64,000 bases of DNA from Desulfobulbaceae bacterium UBA2276. Lineage in GTDB: Bacteria; Desulfobacterota; Desulfobulbia; Desulfobulbales; Desulfocapsaceae. The stretch covers positions 1-64,000 of the forward strand of contig DDWW01000018.1 in the NCBI GenBank assembly GCA_002347085.1. Direction: 5' to 3'. Made by a program: the position numbers and the translations under genes. Below the pieces are notes generated by a model. The model did not search any database. It was given only the letters and a program-made list of their open reading frames with translations, and was not told the DNA's origin. Below, piece by piece: positions 1-8,709 of the stretch (the first letter of the stretch is position 1; each line of letters opens with the position of its first letter).

Positions 1-98
1 GGTACAGTTTTAAGGGGCAAGGTCAGATTTGCTATACTTTTAGGGGCTTGAGTTGATTTTCTTTGATTTCTCTCAATGCGACAAAGAAATATGACAAG

Positions 99-1307
99 CT
101 ACCTGGGTTTTGCTTCCTGTCCTGCGTGCCTCCTCAATATCTCCTTATGAATCCCCTGACCAACCTGCCCCCAAGGAATTATTTGCGTTTCGTTCATGAT
201 AAACTGACGGTTACCGCCATAAATCAGCCATAAAGGCTGCTCAGGATTGCCGCTAATCATTGACCATTTTTTAAGGTTTTCCGTAAAGTCGCTGGCGATG
301 GTCGCCCCTGATTTTATCTCGATTGGTGCCAGGTTTTCACCTTGTTCAAGTAACATATCAATCTCCAGCCCCTTGCTGTCTCGCCAGAAAAACAGATTGG
401 AGGGGTTTCCATCATTCCAGCAGTGCTTGAGAAACTCGTTGACAATCAGGGTTTCAAAAAGGCAGCCACGCTGGGCATGAAAAGCCATATCCTCTACCTT
501 GCGGATTCCCAACAGCCAGGCGGCAAGACCAACATCACAAAAATAGAGTTTAGGTGACTTCACCATGCGTTTATTAAAATTTCGGTAGTGCGGACGAAGC
601 AAGTGGACGATATAGCTTGCCTCCAATACGGAGATCCAGGCCGAGGCGGTATTATGGGTAATACCGCAATCACTGGCCAGGGATGACAGATTCAACAACT
701 GGCCTGATCTTGCGGCACACATCTTGAGAAATCGCTGGAAGGTGGACAAATCTCGCACATTGATCAACTGCCGTACATCCCGCTCAACGTAGTTGGCCAC
801 ATATCCGGCAAACCAGTCTCCTGGCATCAGGGCGCGATCATATAGAGGGGGGTAACACCCTTGACAGAGTAATTCATCAAGATTGCCGGAAAGCTTGCCT
901 GCGTCACTCAATTCTCCGATAGAAAAAGGGAGCAACTGCACCAGGCCAACTCGTCCAGCCAGAGATTGACTGATACCTGAAAGCAGGCCAAATTGTTGAG
1001 ACCCGGTCAGGACGAACATACCGGGACGCATGTCAGTATCTACAAGGGTTTGCAGATACGAAAAAAGATGGGGAGCCCGTTGCGCCTCATCGAGGATAGC
1101 ACCGTCGGGGTAGCTTGCGAGCAGATGTCTGGGGTCGGTCTCGGCAATAGCCCGGATATCCGGGTCTTCAAGTGAAAGATATGGTTTGTCAGGGAATGTT
1201 GCCTTGGCAAGGGTGGTTTTGCCGGACTGTCGAGGGCCGGTAATGGCAACAACAGGGAATCCTTGTGCCAGACGAAGTAGGGTTGCTTGTGCGTTTCTTG
1301 ATATCAT
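99..1307 (-). CDS. AAA-family ATPase with DUF4143 domain
   Basis: A 402-residue ATPase of the AAA_14/DUF4143 family, common in mobile regions of bacteria and archaea and without a settled function. The Walker A motif GPRQSGKTT lies near residue 24 and the Walker B stretch AILDEAQ near residue 70. The C-terminal half has the DUF4143 layout, ending in a nuclease-like core (WRDSKGLEID, then IEIKSG about 20 residues later) of the PD-(D/E)XK type. It is followed by a second, divergent member of the same family, and both lie between the window edge and an integrase, so they are probably cargo of the integrated element. Substrate and partners are unknown. Confidence 0.85.
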   Translation of the reverse strand: MISRNAQATLLRLAQGFPVVAITGPRQSGKTTLAKATFPDKPYLSLEDPDIRAIAETDPRHLLASYPDGAILDEAQRAPHLFSYLQTLVDTDMRPGMFVLTGSQQFGLLSGISQSLAGRVGLVQLLPFSIGELSDAGKLSGNLDELLCQGCYPPLYDRALMPGDWFAGYVANYVERDVRQLINVRDLSTFQRFLKMCAARSGQLLNLSSLASDCGITHNTASAWISVLEASYIVHLLRPHYRNFNKRMVKSPKLYFCDVGLAAWLLGIRKVEDMAFHAQRGCLFETLIVNEFLKHCWNDGNPSNLFFWRDSKGLEIDMLLEQGENLAPIEIKSGATIASDFTENLKKWSMISGNPEQPLWLIYGGNRQFIMNETQIIPWGQVGQGIHKEILRRHAGQEAKPR

Positions 1308-1468
1308 AACAATGAATTAGCCCCACGCGAACAAATTGTCAATTCAATTTCCAAAAAAAACATGAAGAGGGTCTGTTGCCTTCAATGCTCAACAAAAGAA
1401 ATCCACTTGTGCTACTCAAAATTGAGACAGAAGTAAGTGTAGTAGGAAGTGCGGCGTGAAGATGCGGG

Positions 1469-2647
<1,179 letters not shown>

Positions 2648-2666
2648 CTAAATCAAGTATTATCGC

Positions 2667-3815
2667 TTATTCATTCTTCAATTTCTTTGCAAGTGGAACT
2701 ATTGTTGCACATTTTTGATTTATTGCATCATTGATTATGTCCCCGGCAAGATCTGCCGCTTGTCTCAAGGCATCATCCCTTAAATGGGCATATCGTTGCG
2801 TCATAACCGGGGACTTGTGGGTCATAAGTTTTTGCAGGGTGTACATGTCAACCTGACCGCTACTGGCCAGCATGGATGCATATACGTGCCTTAGGCCATG
2901 GAGAGGTCGGAAGTCTTTTGGAAGTCCTGCAGCTGTTTTAATCAAATTTACAGGTTTGTTGATGTCAGTTCTTTGATTTCCATTGCGGCCAGGAAAAACA
3001 TAGGCGCTTTCTTTAGGAAGGTTTGTAAAAACCTGTCTTGCAGCGCTGTTTAATGGGATTTTCTGGCTTACCTTTCCTTTTGGATCACGAAGATGAATAA
3101 AACCTCGTTCAAAGTCTAAGTCATCCCACTGGAGCTTGAACATCTCACCGCGCCTCATGCCGGTGTACAAAGCGGTCAGCATCATATTGGCGGCAATATT
3201 ATGGCTGGATTTTTCTATTGCGTTAAGAAGCCCTGCAAGTTGAACGGGATTTAAGTCATCAGTCTTGCAGTTATCTACTGTTGGAATTTCGATCTTGAAC
3301 GAAAGGGCAGGGCAGAGCCCTTTGTTAAAACCGAAATTGGCTATCCTGCGGAGTAAAGCCAGCACATGTTTTACCGTTTGCGGGCTTTTAGTTTTTGATA
3401 ATTTGATTCTTAACCTGTCAACATCAAGTTGAATTATCTCACAGGATTCCTTTTTGCCGTAGGGTGTTTGAAGATAAAGTTCGTATCTGTTTTTATCAGT
3501 CCTAAAACCTTTCGAATCAGTTTTTTGTAAAGTGTATTCTTCCCAAAGTCGGTTTATAGTCCACTTACCTTTCTCTATCTCTCTTTGTACGGTGTTGGGT
3601 AGCTGTTTTCCTTCAATGCGATTTGTTCGCATTTTTGAGGCTCTGGCTGGAGTCATATCGTCTTGATGTTGACGGCCAGCTTTTTCTTCAATCAGTTTCC
3701 CATTTTTTCGATATATAATGTAGTAAATCTTTTCAACCTTTGCAGAGCCGGTTGCTTTTGATTCGACATAATAAACACCAGGATAATTTGTTTTAACTCG
3801 TTTTTGCGCCGGCAT
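2667..3815 (-). CDS. Tyrosine-type site-specific integrase
   Basis: A phage- or island-type tyrosine recombinase of 382 residues from the chosen start. The first catalytic arginine is in YTGMRRGEMFKL, the H-x-x-R pair in HGLRHVYASM, and the last histidine and nucleophilic tyrosine in THKSPVMTQRYAHL. An N-terminal arm-binding region and a SAM-like core-binding region precede the catalytic domain. The ATG at 3815 is preferred over an upstream in-frame start at 3896 because AAAGAGGT lies just before it and the extra 27 residues are unlike the family. The gene lies about 160 bases from a 3' tRNA-Asp fragment, the usual place for an integrase beside its attachment site. Confidence 0.92.
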   Translation of the reverse strand: MPAQKRVKTNYPGVYYVESKATGSAKVEKIYYIIYRKNGKLIEEKAGRQHQDDMTPARASKMRTNRIEGKQLPNTVQREIEKGKWTINRLWEEYTLQKTDSKGFRTDKNRYELYLQTPYGKKESCEIIQLDVDRLRIKLSKTKSPQTVKHVLALLRRIANFGFNKGLCPALSFKIEIPTVDNCKTDDLNPVQLAGLLNAIEKSSHNIAANMMLTALYTGMRRGEMFKLQWDDLDFERGFIHLRDPKGKVSQKIPLNSAARQVFTNLPKESAYVFPGRNGNQRTDINKPVNLIKTAAGLPKDFRPLHGLRHVYASMLASSGQVDMYTLQKLMTHKSPVMTQRYAHLRDDALRQAADLAGDIINDAINQKCATIVPLAKKLKNE

Positions 3816-3838
3816 GATTGACCTCTTTGTTTTTTTTT

Positions 3839-3860
3839 TACCCAACAGTATACCCAACAC
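3839..3860. repeat. Direct repeat upstream of the integrase
   Basis: The octamer ACCCAACA occurs twice with a 12-base period (3840-3847 and 3852-3859), just upstream of the integrase start and between it and the tRNA fragment. Short direct repeats here are compatible with arm-type integrase or excisionase binding sites. That role is inferred from position only. Confidence 0.35.
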
Positions 3861-3974
3861 TTTGAGCATAATACAAGGTAAGTAGAGGGATGTCAAACTT
3901 GCCGAAACCGATAGAGATCCTTGCTGGTAAGGGGTTTTGTGGGATGTAGGTAATTAGGGGTAATGATGGGAATT

Positions 3975-4023
3975 CGGCCTGTCACGCCGGAGGTCGCGGG
4001 TTCGAGCCCCGTCCGCTCCGCCA
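3975..4023 (+). tRNA. 3' fragment of tRNA-Asp(GTC), element attachment site
   Basis: The sequence reads as the anticodon arm (CCTGTCACG, anticodon GTC), variable loop, T arm (GCGGG TTCGAGC CCCGT), acceptor 3' strand CCGCTCC, discriminator G and encoded CCA of tRNA-Asp. The 5' half, expected to begin GGAGCGG with a D arm, is absent: the bases before 3975 do not match it. A tRNA 3' part next to an integrase gene is the classic product of integration into a tRNA gene. The native 3' end is displaced and the intact gene should lie at the far end of the element, left of this window. Not expected to be a functional tRNA. Confidence 0.85.
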
Positions 4024-4032
4024 GCAAATTCA

Positions 4033-4070
4033 AGGGTTTCAACCTTACGGTTGAAACCCTTTTTTTATTG
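4033..4070 (+). terminator. Rho-independent terminator of tRNA-Asp
   Basis: A perfect 12-bp stem (AGGGTTTCAACC / GGTTGAAACCCT) with a TTAC loop is followed by seven T residues. It lies 9 bases after the encoded CCA, so it is the original terminator of the tRNA-Asp gene that stayed with the displaced 3' end. Confidence 0.9.
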
Positions 4071-4215
4071 CATTTGGCCTTCCGCTGCTTTCATGCGTCG
4101 CATGGGAATCCCTTGCGGGACGCAGTGCATCTCGTCAGTACCACCATCCTCAGTGCTTCCCCTTGATATTTTTTTCAGGTTCAATCCTTGCTATCCCCGC
4201 TGTTTATTTCATTTC

Positions 4216-4319
4216 TCAATCAAGATGTATGCGAGGAGAAAAGCGAGCCGCGACGAAGCAGTACAATGAGTACGGTGAGGAGCGGCGCAGCGCATTCGAC
4301 GAAGTGAACGCTTGATTGA
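4216..4319. repeat. 104-bp segment bounded by an inverted repeat
   Basis: TCAATCAAG at 4216-4224 is mirrored by CTTGATTGA at 4311-4319. The interior is rich in GAG, GCG and GAA runs and has no convincing reading frame or start signal. It lies in the 337-base gap between the tRNA terminator and flhX. A REP-like palindrome (CATGCGTCGCATG, about 4092-4104) is in the same gap. Nature unknown; it may be a dispersed small repeat. Confidence 0.4.
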
Positions 4320-4406
4320 AAATGGAATTACTTGATGAATCAGGATGCGGCACATAGGAGCCAGGTGAAACCTTTATGGCGATGAAGAGGGGCAGACGCC
4401 TTCTTC

Positions 4407-4694
4407 TTATCTTTTGACCTTACTTTTGAACTGCTCGTTGACCTTATACACAAAGGCCAGAACCTCGGCCACGGTACGGTAGAGTTCGGCGGGGATCTCC
4501 CGGCCCAGGGGTATTTTGGCCAGCAGTTCAACCAGGTCGGGGTCTTCCTGGATATAGACACCGGCCTCTCGGGCGGTCTCGATAATCTTGCGGGCAATCT
4601 CGCCCTTGCCGCTGGCGACAATTCGGGGGGCGCTGCCTTTCTCGGCATCGTAAATGATGGCAACAGCCTTGTCTAATCCTTGTTGCTCGGCCAT
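4407..4694 (-). CDS. flhX: FlhX, FlhB C-terminal-domain homologue
   Basis: A 95-residue protein matching only the cytoplasmic C-terminal domain of FlhB. It starts with KAVAIIYD, equivalent to the segment just after the FlhB autocleavage site, and continues through the region ending in AEVLAFVYKVN. There is no membrane part and no NPTH motif. Such proteins (FlhX/YlqH type) can partly replace the FlhB C-terminal fragment in substrate-specificity switching. It is 2 bases downstream of a FliK-like gene, a pairing that makes sense because FliK acts on the FlhB C-domain. A full-length flhB is present at 32.7-33.7 kb. Confidence 0.85.
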   Translation of the reverse strand: MAEQQGLDKAVAIIYDAEKGSAPRIVASGKGEIARKIIETAREAGVYIQEDPDLVELLAKIPLGREIPAELYRTVAEVLAFVYKVNEQFKSKVKR

Positions 4695-4696
4695 GT

Positions 4697-5749
4697 TTAT
4701 GCCTTGGTATCTAAGAGCGATTGACCGGCCGGCACCAGTAGCCTGATGAGATCGGTGTCGGGGGCATTGGCTGTGCCTGCAAAAGACAGGCCCTGGAGGG
4801 GGAGTGGAATCTCTGCCAGTTGTTGTTTGAGGTCATCGCTGAACTGACCAACAAAATCAGCCTTATCCTGAGAATCACAGTTGAATCGCATCCATAGGCC
4901 ATCATCGGTCTGAAAAAATTCGATCTGGATATTGCCAAGGCCGGTCAAAGCCAGATGCAGGGAGAAGTGCAGTTGTTTCTTTTGCTCATGGTCTTCTGTT
5001 TCCTGTCCCTGTTTCTCATCAATAAGGAGATAACCCTGGTCGAGAAAGGGCAGGGGCAGGGGGAGAATCAAGGTCTTATCCTGCTCCAGGCGCACTTGGC
5101 TCAGTTGGAAACTTTCGATGGTGGAGAGCAGGGACTTGCCTGACTCGCCAATTTTTTCTGATTTTTCAAAAAGATGTAAGGTCTCCAGGATCGCCGACTT
5201 GAGAGATCCCGTATTCTCTTCCTGTATGCCTCTCCCTAACTTAGCTTCCATCTGCAGGCCTATGGTGTCAATGATCTGCCGCAATGTTTCCCCACCCTCT
5301 TTCCCGGTTAAGGGTTTCTGTTGCAGGGACAAGAAATCGGCGAAGGCCTGGCGGCTGGTAGGCGATAAGCTCTCGATAGCCGGATTTGGTGGCTGCTGAA
5401 TCACCTGTAAAAGCGAGGTCAGGTCAAGAGTCTGGCCGATAAAGGTGAGGGTGCGGCCCAGGTAGTGTTGCAAGGGGGCGGTGACGATCTTGAGTTCAAG
5501 CTGGGGGGCGGTTGTAGTGACCAGGAGCTGCAGAGATTGACCGGGGGTCAAGGTTACCGAGTCCGATTGGGCCAGGATGCGACTGGAGCCAATGTCGAGG
5601 ACGAATTTGTTGTCGCCGGCCGCACTCACCACGAGGGCGTGCAGGGCCTGCCCTGCTGACATCTGGGGCGGGTGATATTGTTGGCCGCCGGCCCCGGACG
5701 TTGATGAGCCGAGGATAGGCGAAGATGAGAGGGGGGCGATGGGTTCCAT
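4697..5749 (-). CDS. Second FliK-like hook-length control protein
   Basis: A 350-residue soluble protein with a low-complexity N-terminus and a C-terminal region (about 245-345) resembling the FliK C-terminal domain: LHLALTGLGNIQIEFF followed by a segment rich in DD.K.QLAEI and ending in LIRLLVPAG. It differs from the 485-residue FliK at 41.1-42.6 kb, so the genome has two. The role is probably substrate-specificity switching or export control together with the adjacent FlhX. A sigma-28-like box ends only 6 bases before the ATG, so either the transcript is leaderless or the box is fortuitous. M30 (5662) is an alternative start but has no ribosome binding site. Confidence 0.72.
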   Translation of the reverse strand: MEPIAPLSSSPILGSSTSGAGGQQYHPPQMSAGQALHALVVSAAGDNKFVLDIGSSRILAQSDSVTLTPGQSLQLLVTTTAPQLELKIVTAPLQHYLGRTLTFIGQTLDLTSLLQVIQQPPNPAIESLSPTSRQAFADFLSLQQKPLTGKEGGETLRQIIDTIGLQMEAKLGRGIQEENTGSLKSAILETLHLFEKSEKIGESGKSLLSTIESFQLSQVRLEQDKTLILPLPLPFLDQGYLLIDEKQGQETEDHEQKKQLHFSLHLALTGLGNIQIEFFQTDDGLWMRFNCDSQDKADFVGQFSDDLKQQLAEIPLPLQGLSFAGTANAPDTDLIRLLVPAGQSLLDTKA

Positions 5750-5755
5750 ACTCTT

Positions 5756-5782
5756 CTTTCGGCCGATGGTGAAAAAAACTTA
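5756..5782 (-). promoter_or_regulatory. Sigma-28-like promoter of fliK2-flhX
   Basis: On the minus strand TAAGTTTT, 11 bases, then GCCGAAAG, close to the flagellar sigma-28 consensus TAAAGTTT-N11-GCCGATAA. The transcription start predicted from this box falls on or next to the ATG at 5749. Confidence 0.6.
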
Positions 5783-5822
5783 GGGGACGTTATCAATAAA
5801 CGTAACTGCTCACCATAATAAA

Positions 5823-5893
5823 GTAGGTCGGGTTTTAACCCGATGCCTGGCTTGCCACGTTGCCCCTGTTGTCGGGTTGAAACCCGATCTACG
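5823..5893. repeat. Dispersed GTAGGTCGGG palindromic repeat
   Basis: GTAGGTCGGGTT...AACCCGAT at 5823-5844 is followed by GTCGGGTTGAAACCCGATCTAC ending near 5893. Together they form nested inverted repeats. Related copies occur at about 7513-7533, 7593-7617, 10149-10185, 10263-10300 and 10749-10818, always between genes. A REP-type family. Confidence 0.7.
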
Positions 5894-5919
5894 TGTTTCC
5901 CCGTGTTTCAATCGGAAAA

Positions 5920-6591
5920 TTACGCGGTCTGTATCCTTTCACGAAGCTGCTTGCGTTGCTCCATCAGGCAGCAGGAGGCAATGAGATCGCGGTCTTTTTG
6001 CGAGATATTGTCAAACTGCAAGGCAACTTGCCAGCGTTCTTTGCGTAATCTTTGTGTGCGGATTACATGGGCCTGGAGGTGTAAGTCTATGTTGATGTGA
6101 GGAAGTTTGACATGAAGACGGATGCGTTGTTTGTTAACAAATTCTGAGGAGAAGATGGCCAGGGTGCCGCCTTCGGAAAGATCCAGGGTTTCTCCGGAAA
6201 AACTCCAGGCATGGGCTCTTTCTTCGGGGCCAGGTTCGTAACTGGCGGTGATTGAGGTTCTCAGGTCGGCGCGGAAATAAGTGCGCAGGCTGGTGGGGTC
6301 GATGGATTTCTGGGCCAACAGCTCTATTATCCGATCTCCTTTGATGGCTTCAATCTTGGCCGTGAAGGTGTGGGCGTGTTCTTCACCCTTTATGGCTACC
6401 ATGCAGTTTTTGCTGGTGTCGATATCGGCAGGGAGTTGTTTGGGTGGGAAGACCATGAAGAAAAGCGGAGCGATGGATTCCTTATAGATACATTTTAATT
6501 GTACGGATTTGCCGTTGGCGAGTGGCAGATTGATCTCTGCCGGTTGGCTGTCTGGTATCTTTCTTATAATATCGGTAAATGAATGTGGCAT
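5920..6591 (-). CDS. PilZ-domain protein
   Basis: A 223-residue cytosolic protein. The N-terminal half (1-110) resembles the YcgR-N/flagellar-brake type beta domain. The C-terminal half is a PilZ-like domain with a DLSEGG motif near residue 137 and a closing WQVALQFDNIS strand, followed by a helix (DRDLIASCCLMEQRKQLR). PilZ domains bind cyclic di-GMP and, next to flagellar genes, usually slow or stop the motor. The upstream RxxxR half of the binding motif is not obvious here, so nucleotide binding is uncertain. The neighbouring gene at 6750-7439 is a paralogue with the same architecture. Confidence 0.75.
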   Translation of the reverse strand: MPHSFTDIIRKIPDSQPAEINLPLANGKSVQLKCIYKESIAPLFFMVFPPKQLPADIDTSKNCMVAIKGEEHAHTFTAKIEAIKGDRIIELLAQKSIDPTSLRTYFRADLRTSITASYEPGPEERAHAWSFSGETLDLSEGGTLAIFSSEFVNKQRIRLHVKLPHINIDLHLQAHVIRTQRLRKERWQVALQFDNISQKDRDLIASCCLMEQRKQLRERIQTA

Positions 6592-6622
6592 GGTAACACG
6601 CTGGATATGTAGGTAAAATATA

Positions 6623-6649
6623 TATATTGAAAAGTGGAGACAGTATTTA
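6623..6649 (-). promoter_or_regulatory. Weak sigma-28-like box before PilZ gene
   Basis: TAAATACT, 11 bases, then TCAATATA on the minus strand, about 32 bases before the PilZ start. The -10 matches the consensus poorly, so this is only a candidate. It adjoins a hairpin repeat in the same way as the stronger sigma-28-like boxes. Confidence 0.3.
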
Positions 6650-6650
6650 G

Positions 6651-6699
6651 GAGCCTTTACGAAATAACGTGTCTCTTTATATCTCTTTCGTTACGGCTC
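6651..6699. repeat. CCGTTAC-type hairpin repeat
   Basis: GAGCCTTTACGAAA pairs with TTTCGTTACGGCTC (14 positions, one mismatch) around a 21-base loop. A member of the family described at 14610-14837, here between the two PilZ genes. Confidence 0.6.
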
Positions 6700-6749
6700 G
6701 TTTTGCCGTTCTGGCCATTGAGATATCTATATTGTTGAGCTACAACTGC

Positions 6750-7439
6750 TCACAGGTCTTTCACCAAGACATTCAAGCGCAGCATGCGTCGCTGGGCAAG
6801 CAGGCATTGCCCAACAATCCGGTCTCGGTCTTCATCATTGATTTCCTCGTAGTGATACGCAACCACATACCGGTTTCTCTCAACTTCGGTTGTCCTGACC
6901 GGACTGGCCAGAAAAGAGAGGGTGCTGCCATGATCGTTGGGCAGGATGAGTTTGAGCTTGACTACTTTATCGGCAGGCGGCTTGTGGTTAAAAATTGCCA
7001 GCAGACCGCTGCCGCTGATATCAATAGTAGTCCCCGGTATTTGCCAGTATTGATTTTGGACTTCTGTATCTTCTGGGGCTTGGGATCTGGCTATCATGGG
7101 CATGGTGAGGTCAACCCGAAAGTAATCGCGCATCTGCTCATGGCTGATAGTCTTTTGGGCGATCATCTCCAGGACTTGCTCGCCGACCACTTTCTGAATC
7201 ATGGCCTCAAGGGAGACAATGCGCCCCGCTATATCGAGGTTGATGATGCAGGACGTTCTGGTGTCAAGGTTACCTACAGGCAGGGTGCCGGGAACAAACA
7301 GGAGATTGAAATTGGGGGCAGTCGTCTTTTGAAAAATGCATTGTTCACGCTGGCGCTTGTCCTCGCCCAGAAGAGGCAGAAAAATTCTGACCGGTTTGGC
7401 GTCGGGAATGGTATTGATGAAATCCGTTTGGGTGGCCAC
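6750..7439 (-). CDS. PilZ-domain protein, paralogue
   Basis: A 229-residue protein aligning along its whole length with the 223-residue PilZ protein downstream. Both have an N-terminal IPDAKP / IPDSQP start, a central beta domain, ISGSGLLAIF in place of DLSEGGTLAIF, and a C-terminal RDRIVGQCLLAQRRMLR helix. It probably arose by duplication. The expected role is a cyclic di-GMP-responsive regulator or flagellar brake, but the motif is degenerate (SGSG instead of SxGG), so it may no longer bind the nucleotide. A possible sigma-70 promoter lies about 200 bases upstream. Confidence 0.7.
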   Translation of the reverse strand: MATQTDFINTIPDAKPVRIFLPLLGEDKRQREQCIFQKTTAPNFNLLFVPGTLPVGNLDTRTSCIINLDIAGRIVSLEAMIQKVVGEQVLEMIAQKTISHEQMRDYFRVDLTMPMIARSQAPEDTEVQNQYWQIPGTTIDISGSGLLAIFNHKPPADKVVKLKLILPNDHGSTLSFLASPVRTTEVERNRYVVAYHYEEINDEDRDRIVGQCLLAQRRMLRLNVLVKDL

Positions 7440-7747
7440 GATAAGAACCCTCTGAGCGTTCAGGTTGTTGGGATGGGCGCGTCTATCCGGGTAGCCCTGT
7501 TGTCGGGAAACCCGACCTACGCGTTCTTGCTCCCATGCGCCGCATGGAAACCTGTTGTCGAGTTGAAAGCAGACCTATTCGGCACCCGGTGCATTGTAGG
7601 TCGGGCTTCAGCCCGAATCTCGAAAGAGCTTCTGTAGTCTTCTCTAACAGTCTTGACACAAACTATCAATATTTCACTGTATTGTCAAACTGTTCAGCGT
7701 CTTTTTGGTCTGGAGATGATTTATAAGGGCGGTGGGGCAGGGAAAGA
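7440..7747. other. 308-bp gap with REP repeats and a weak promoter candidate
   Basis: No gene is seen. The gap holds two GTAGGTCGGG-type repeats and a CATGCGCCGCATG palindrome (about 7532-7544). On the minus strand TTGACA, 17 bases and TAGTTT (about 7656-7684) could be a weak sigma-70 promoter for the PilZ gene at 7439. The TTGACA is mirrored by TGTCAA on the other side, so it may instead be an operator-like inverted repeat. Confidence 0.4.
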
Positions 7748-8206
7748 TCAGAGGGAATTATTCAGGATGCCACCATTCTGAGAAGTGGTGGTCTGGCGGT
7801 ACCCGTTCAAGGCGGCGCGTCCGCCCTGCATCTCTTTGATCTCGTGGGTCAAGAGGGATTGTATATTGGTGGCGGTTGAGAGCAAAGCCCTGTTATGGGT
7901 CAAGACCTGGCGCATGATCTCCAGCCGTTTTTCCAGCAAGGGCAGGGTTGATGCGGGCGGGCTAATTTCTTCCAGGGCGGTCATCAAGAGCTGATCGGCG
8001 AGCTCGGCCTGTTCCTGCAGTTGCAAGAGCTCCGTTCCCCAAATATCCAGGGTCTCGGCGTTTTTGTTGCCGCTCTCACTGTTAATGGCGATAAACAGGG
8101 AAAGCATTTCCTCGTAATGGGTGATGGAGGACTGGAGCAGGGCAGCAATGACTTCCGGGTCTTGCGGTGGTGCTAAAGGCTCTTGCATCTTGGTTTCGTG
8201 TTTCAT
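7748..8206 (-). CDS. fliT: FliT-like flagellar chaperone
   Basis: A 152-residue mostly helical protein starting 7 bases after the fliS stop. The C-terminal segment EIKEMQGGRAALNGYRQ carries the GR.ALNGY signature of FlgN/FliT-type export chaperones. Position behind fliD and fliS matches fliT, whose product binds the cap protein FliD before export. The overall sequence is divergent and the assignment rests on the C-terminal motif plus synteny. The AGAGG before the first ATG is very close to it, so M7 may be the real start. Confidence 0.7.
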   Translation of the reverse strand: MKHETKMQEPLAPPQDPEVIAALLQSSITHYEEMLSLFIAINSESGNKNAETLDIWGTELLQLQEQAELADQLLMTALEEISPPASTLPLLEKRLEIMRQVLTHNRALLSTATNIQSLLTHEIKEMQGGRAALNGYRQTTTSQNGGILNNSL

Positions 8207-8213
8207 CCTCTGC

Positions 8214-8690
8214 TTAACCGGCGGCGTTCAGGGCCACATACGGTTTATCCGCCATTGCCCTTTGTGGCTGTACTGCCACTGGTATGGCTTCTCCTTGTTG
8301 CTGGCGGTTGTTGATGTCAACGGCCTGGCCCCAGGTCTCACGGAGGCCAACCAGCAAATTCTCAACGGTCTTCAGCTTGTCACCGGAATCATCCTTGCGG
8401 GCACCATTCAATTCACGAATCATGAATTGGTAGAGGCCATCAAGGTCGGCGGCAATCTGACCGCCGATTTCATGGTTGAGGGTATTAGAAAACTCGGTGA
8501 TGATGGCCAGGGTTTTACTGATTCGTCCCAGTTTTTCGGCCTGATTGCCATTTTCTCCAGCCATCATTGCCTGACGGGTAAAACGGATGGCACCATCGTA
8601 GAGCATGAGCAGAATTTGTTCAGGAGTGGCTGTATTGATCTGATTCTGTTGATATTGTTGTTGCTGGTACTGATTGTGATAGGCGTTCAT
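8214..8690 (-). CDS. fliS: Flagellar export chaperone FliS
   Basis: A 158-residue protein with the FliS core: a Gln/Tyr-rich start, then ATPEQILLMLYDGAIRF near residue 22, and a second conserved helix including GLYQFMIRELNGA. FliS binds the C-terminus of flagellin in the cytosol, prevents premature polymerisation and takes it to the export gate. In several bacteria it also interacts with the FliW/CsrA circuit. It follows fliD by 19 bases and precedes the fliT-like gene. The C-terminal tail (about 130-158) is longer than in typical FliS. Confidence 0.93.
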   Translation of the reverse strand: MNAYHNQYQQQQYQQNQINTATPEQILLMLYDGAIRFTRQAMMAGENGNQAEKLGRISKTLAIITEFSNTLNHEIGGQIAADLDGLYQFMIRELNGARKDDSGDKLKTVENLLVGLRETWGQAVDINNRQQQGEAIPVAVQPQRAMADKPYVALNAAG

Positions 8691-8709
8691 GATTAAGTCC
8701 TTTTAATCG

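Noticed and set aside
3897..4023. Complete tRNA gene
   Set aside because: Only the anticodon arm, T arm and acceptor 3' strand are present; no GGAGCGG or D arm precedes them.
4340..4663. 107-codon minus-strand frame overlapping flhX
   Set aside because: Pro/Ser/Arg-rich shadow in another frame of flhX, which has clear FlhB-domain homology.
6669..7637. 322-codon plus-strand frame opposite the second PilZ gene
   Set aside because: It is antisense to a supported gene and runs through REP repeats at its end.
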